Below, piece by piece: positions 5,485 to 5,604 of a stretch of DNA of 5,604 nucleotides. The stretch is from an uncultured Oscillospiraceae bacterium (GTDB taxonomy: Bacteria > Bacillota > Clostridia > Oscillospirales > Oscillospiraceae), in contig CAJTYO010000103.1 of assembly GCA_910584045.1 (NCBI GenBank), positions 1-5,604 on the forward strand, written 5' to 3'. Each line of letters begins with the position of its first letter. Within the stretch, counting starts at the first letter, position 1. The notes below the pieces were generated by a model. The model saw nothing but the letters and a program-made list of their open reading frames with translations, searched no databases and was not told where the DNA came from. The translations under genes were made by a program, and so were the position numbers.

Positions 5485-5538
5485 AAAAAAAAGTGGATCG
5501 GGAGTTTGAAAAAGTATACTTTTTCAAACTCCCGATCC
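5485..5538 (-). repeat. 44-bp perfect palindrome with minus-strand T-run: possible terminator or dispersed palindromic repeat
   Basis: Positions 5495-5516 are the exact reverse complement of 5517-5538 (22-bp arms, no mismatch, no unpaired spacer, centre GTATAC). An A8 run at 5485-5492 reads as T8 on the minus strand, right after the stem. A minus-strand transcript would thus end in a long hairpin plus T-tract, as expected for the terminator of a convergent gene beyond the right edge. There is no T-run on the plus-strand side. The length and perfection also fit a dispersed intergenic palindrome. Confidence 0.7.
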
Positions 5539-5604
5539 TTATTGCTTACACCCATATAATCGGCTGGAAATTCGAAAAAATAAGGGGGGTTCCGGAATTT
5601 TTTT

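Noticed and set aside
5337..5555. Minus-strand frame of 72 codons across the terminator region
   Set aside because: It is translated from two hairpins and overlaps the hydrolase 3' end; no ribosome binding site or family resemblance.
5555..5560. TATAAT near the right edge as a promoter
   Set aside because: No -35 match at 16-18 bp upstream (the position falls in the palindrome) and no gene start is visible within the window.
1..5604. CRISPR array, tRNA or rRNA genes
   Set aside because: No regularly spaced direct repeats, cloverleaf-like segments or rRNA-like stretches were seen on either strand.

Overview
The window reads as a segment of a high-G+C anaerobic Firmicutes chromosome, probably a gut clostridium of the Oscillospiraceae type. 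This is inferred from strong AGGAGG-type ribosome binding sites, GC-rich third codon positions, and a clostridial-looking MarR / iron alcohol dehydrogenase / class-3 aldehyde dehydrogenase set. No species can be named from the sequence alone.

Left part (1-990) is accessory-looking DNA. It holds the 3' end of an unrecognised plus-strand gene (2-310). Overlapping it tail to tail is an unrecognised small minus-strand gene (288-500) with its own clear promoter and Shine-Dalgarno. A hairpin lies at 556-589; 590-651 shows nothing I can name. On the minus strand (652-888) is a small IS30-type helix-turn-helix gene broken by an in-frame TAA at codon 20. A minus-strand hairpin followed by a T-run (914-940) precedes that gene. 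This part looks like eroding mobile-element or conjugative-element cargo.

Right part (991-5468) is one compact plus-strand operon. A consensus sigma-A promoter (TTGACA, 17 bp, TATGAT) is embedded in a perfect 14-bp inverted repeat, very likely the operator of the first gene product. The genes are a MarR-family regulator (1070-1528), an iron-dependent alcohol dehydrogenase (1525-2724, ATGA overlap), a class-3 (fatty) aldehyde dehydrogenase (2740-4113) and a membrane-anchored Ntn hydrolase of the choloylglycine hydrolase / linear amide hydrolase superfamily (4141-5361). A strong intrinsic terminator follows at 5431-5468. Gaps between genes are -4, 15 and 27 bp.

The simplest joint reading is an autoregulated catabolic or detoxification unit. 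The extracytoplasmic amidase would cleave an amide (bile-acid conjugate, N-acyl amine, acyl homoserine lactone or beta-lactam are all possible), while the two dehydrogenases interconvert an alcohol, aldehyde and acid in the cytoplasm. The substrate and the link between the amidase and the dehydrogenases are inference.

The right edge carries a 44-bp perfect palindrome (5495-5538). With an A-run on its left, it could terminate a minus-strand gene lying beyond the window. I see no gene in 5539-5604.
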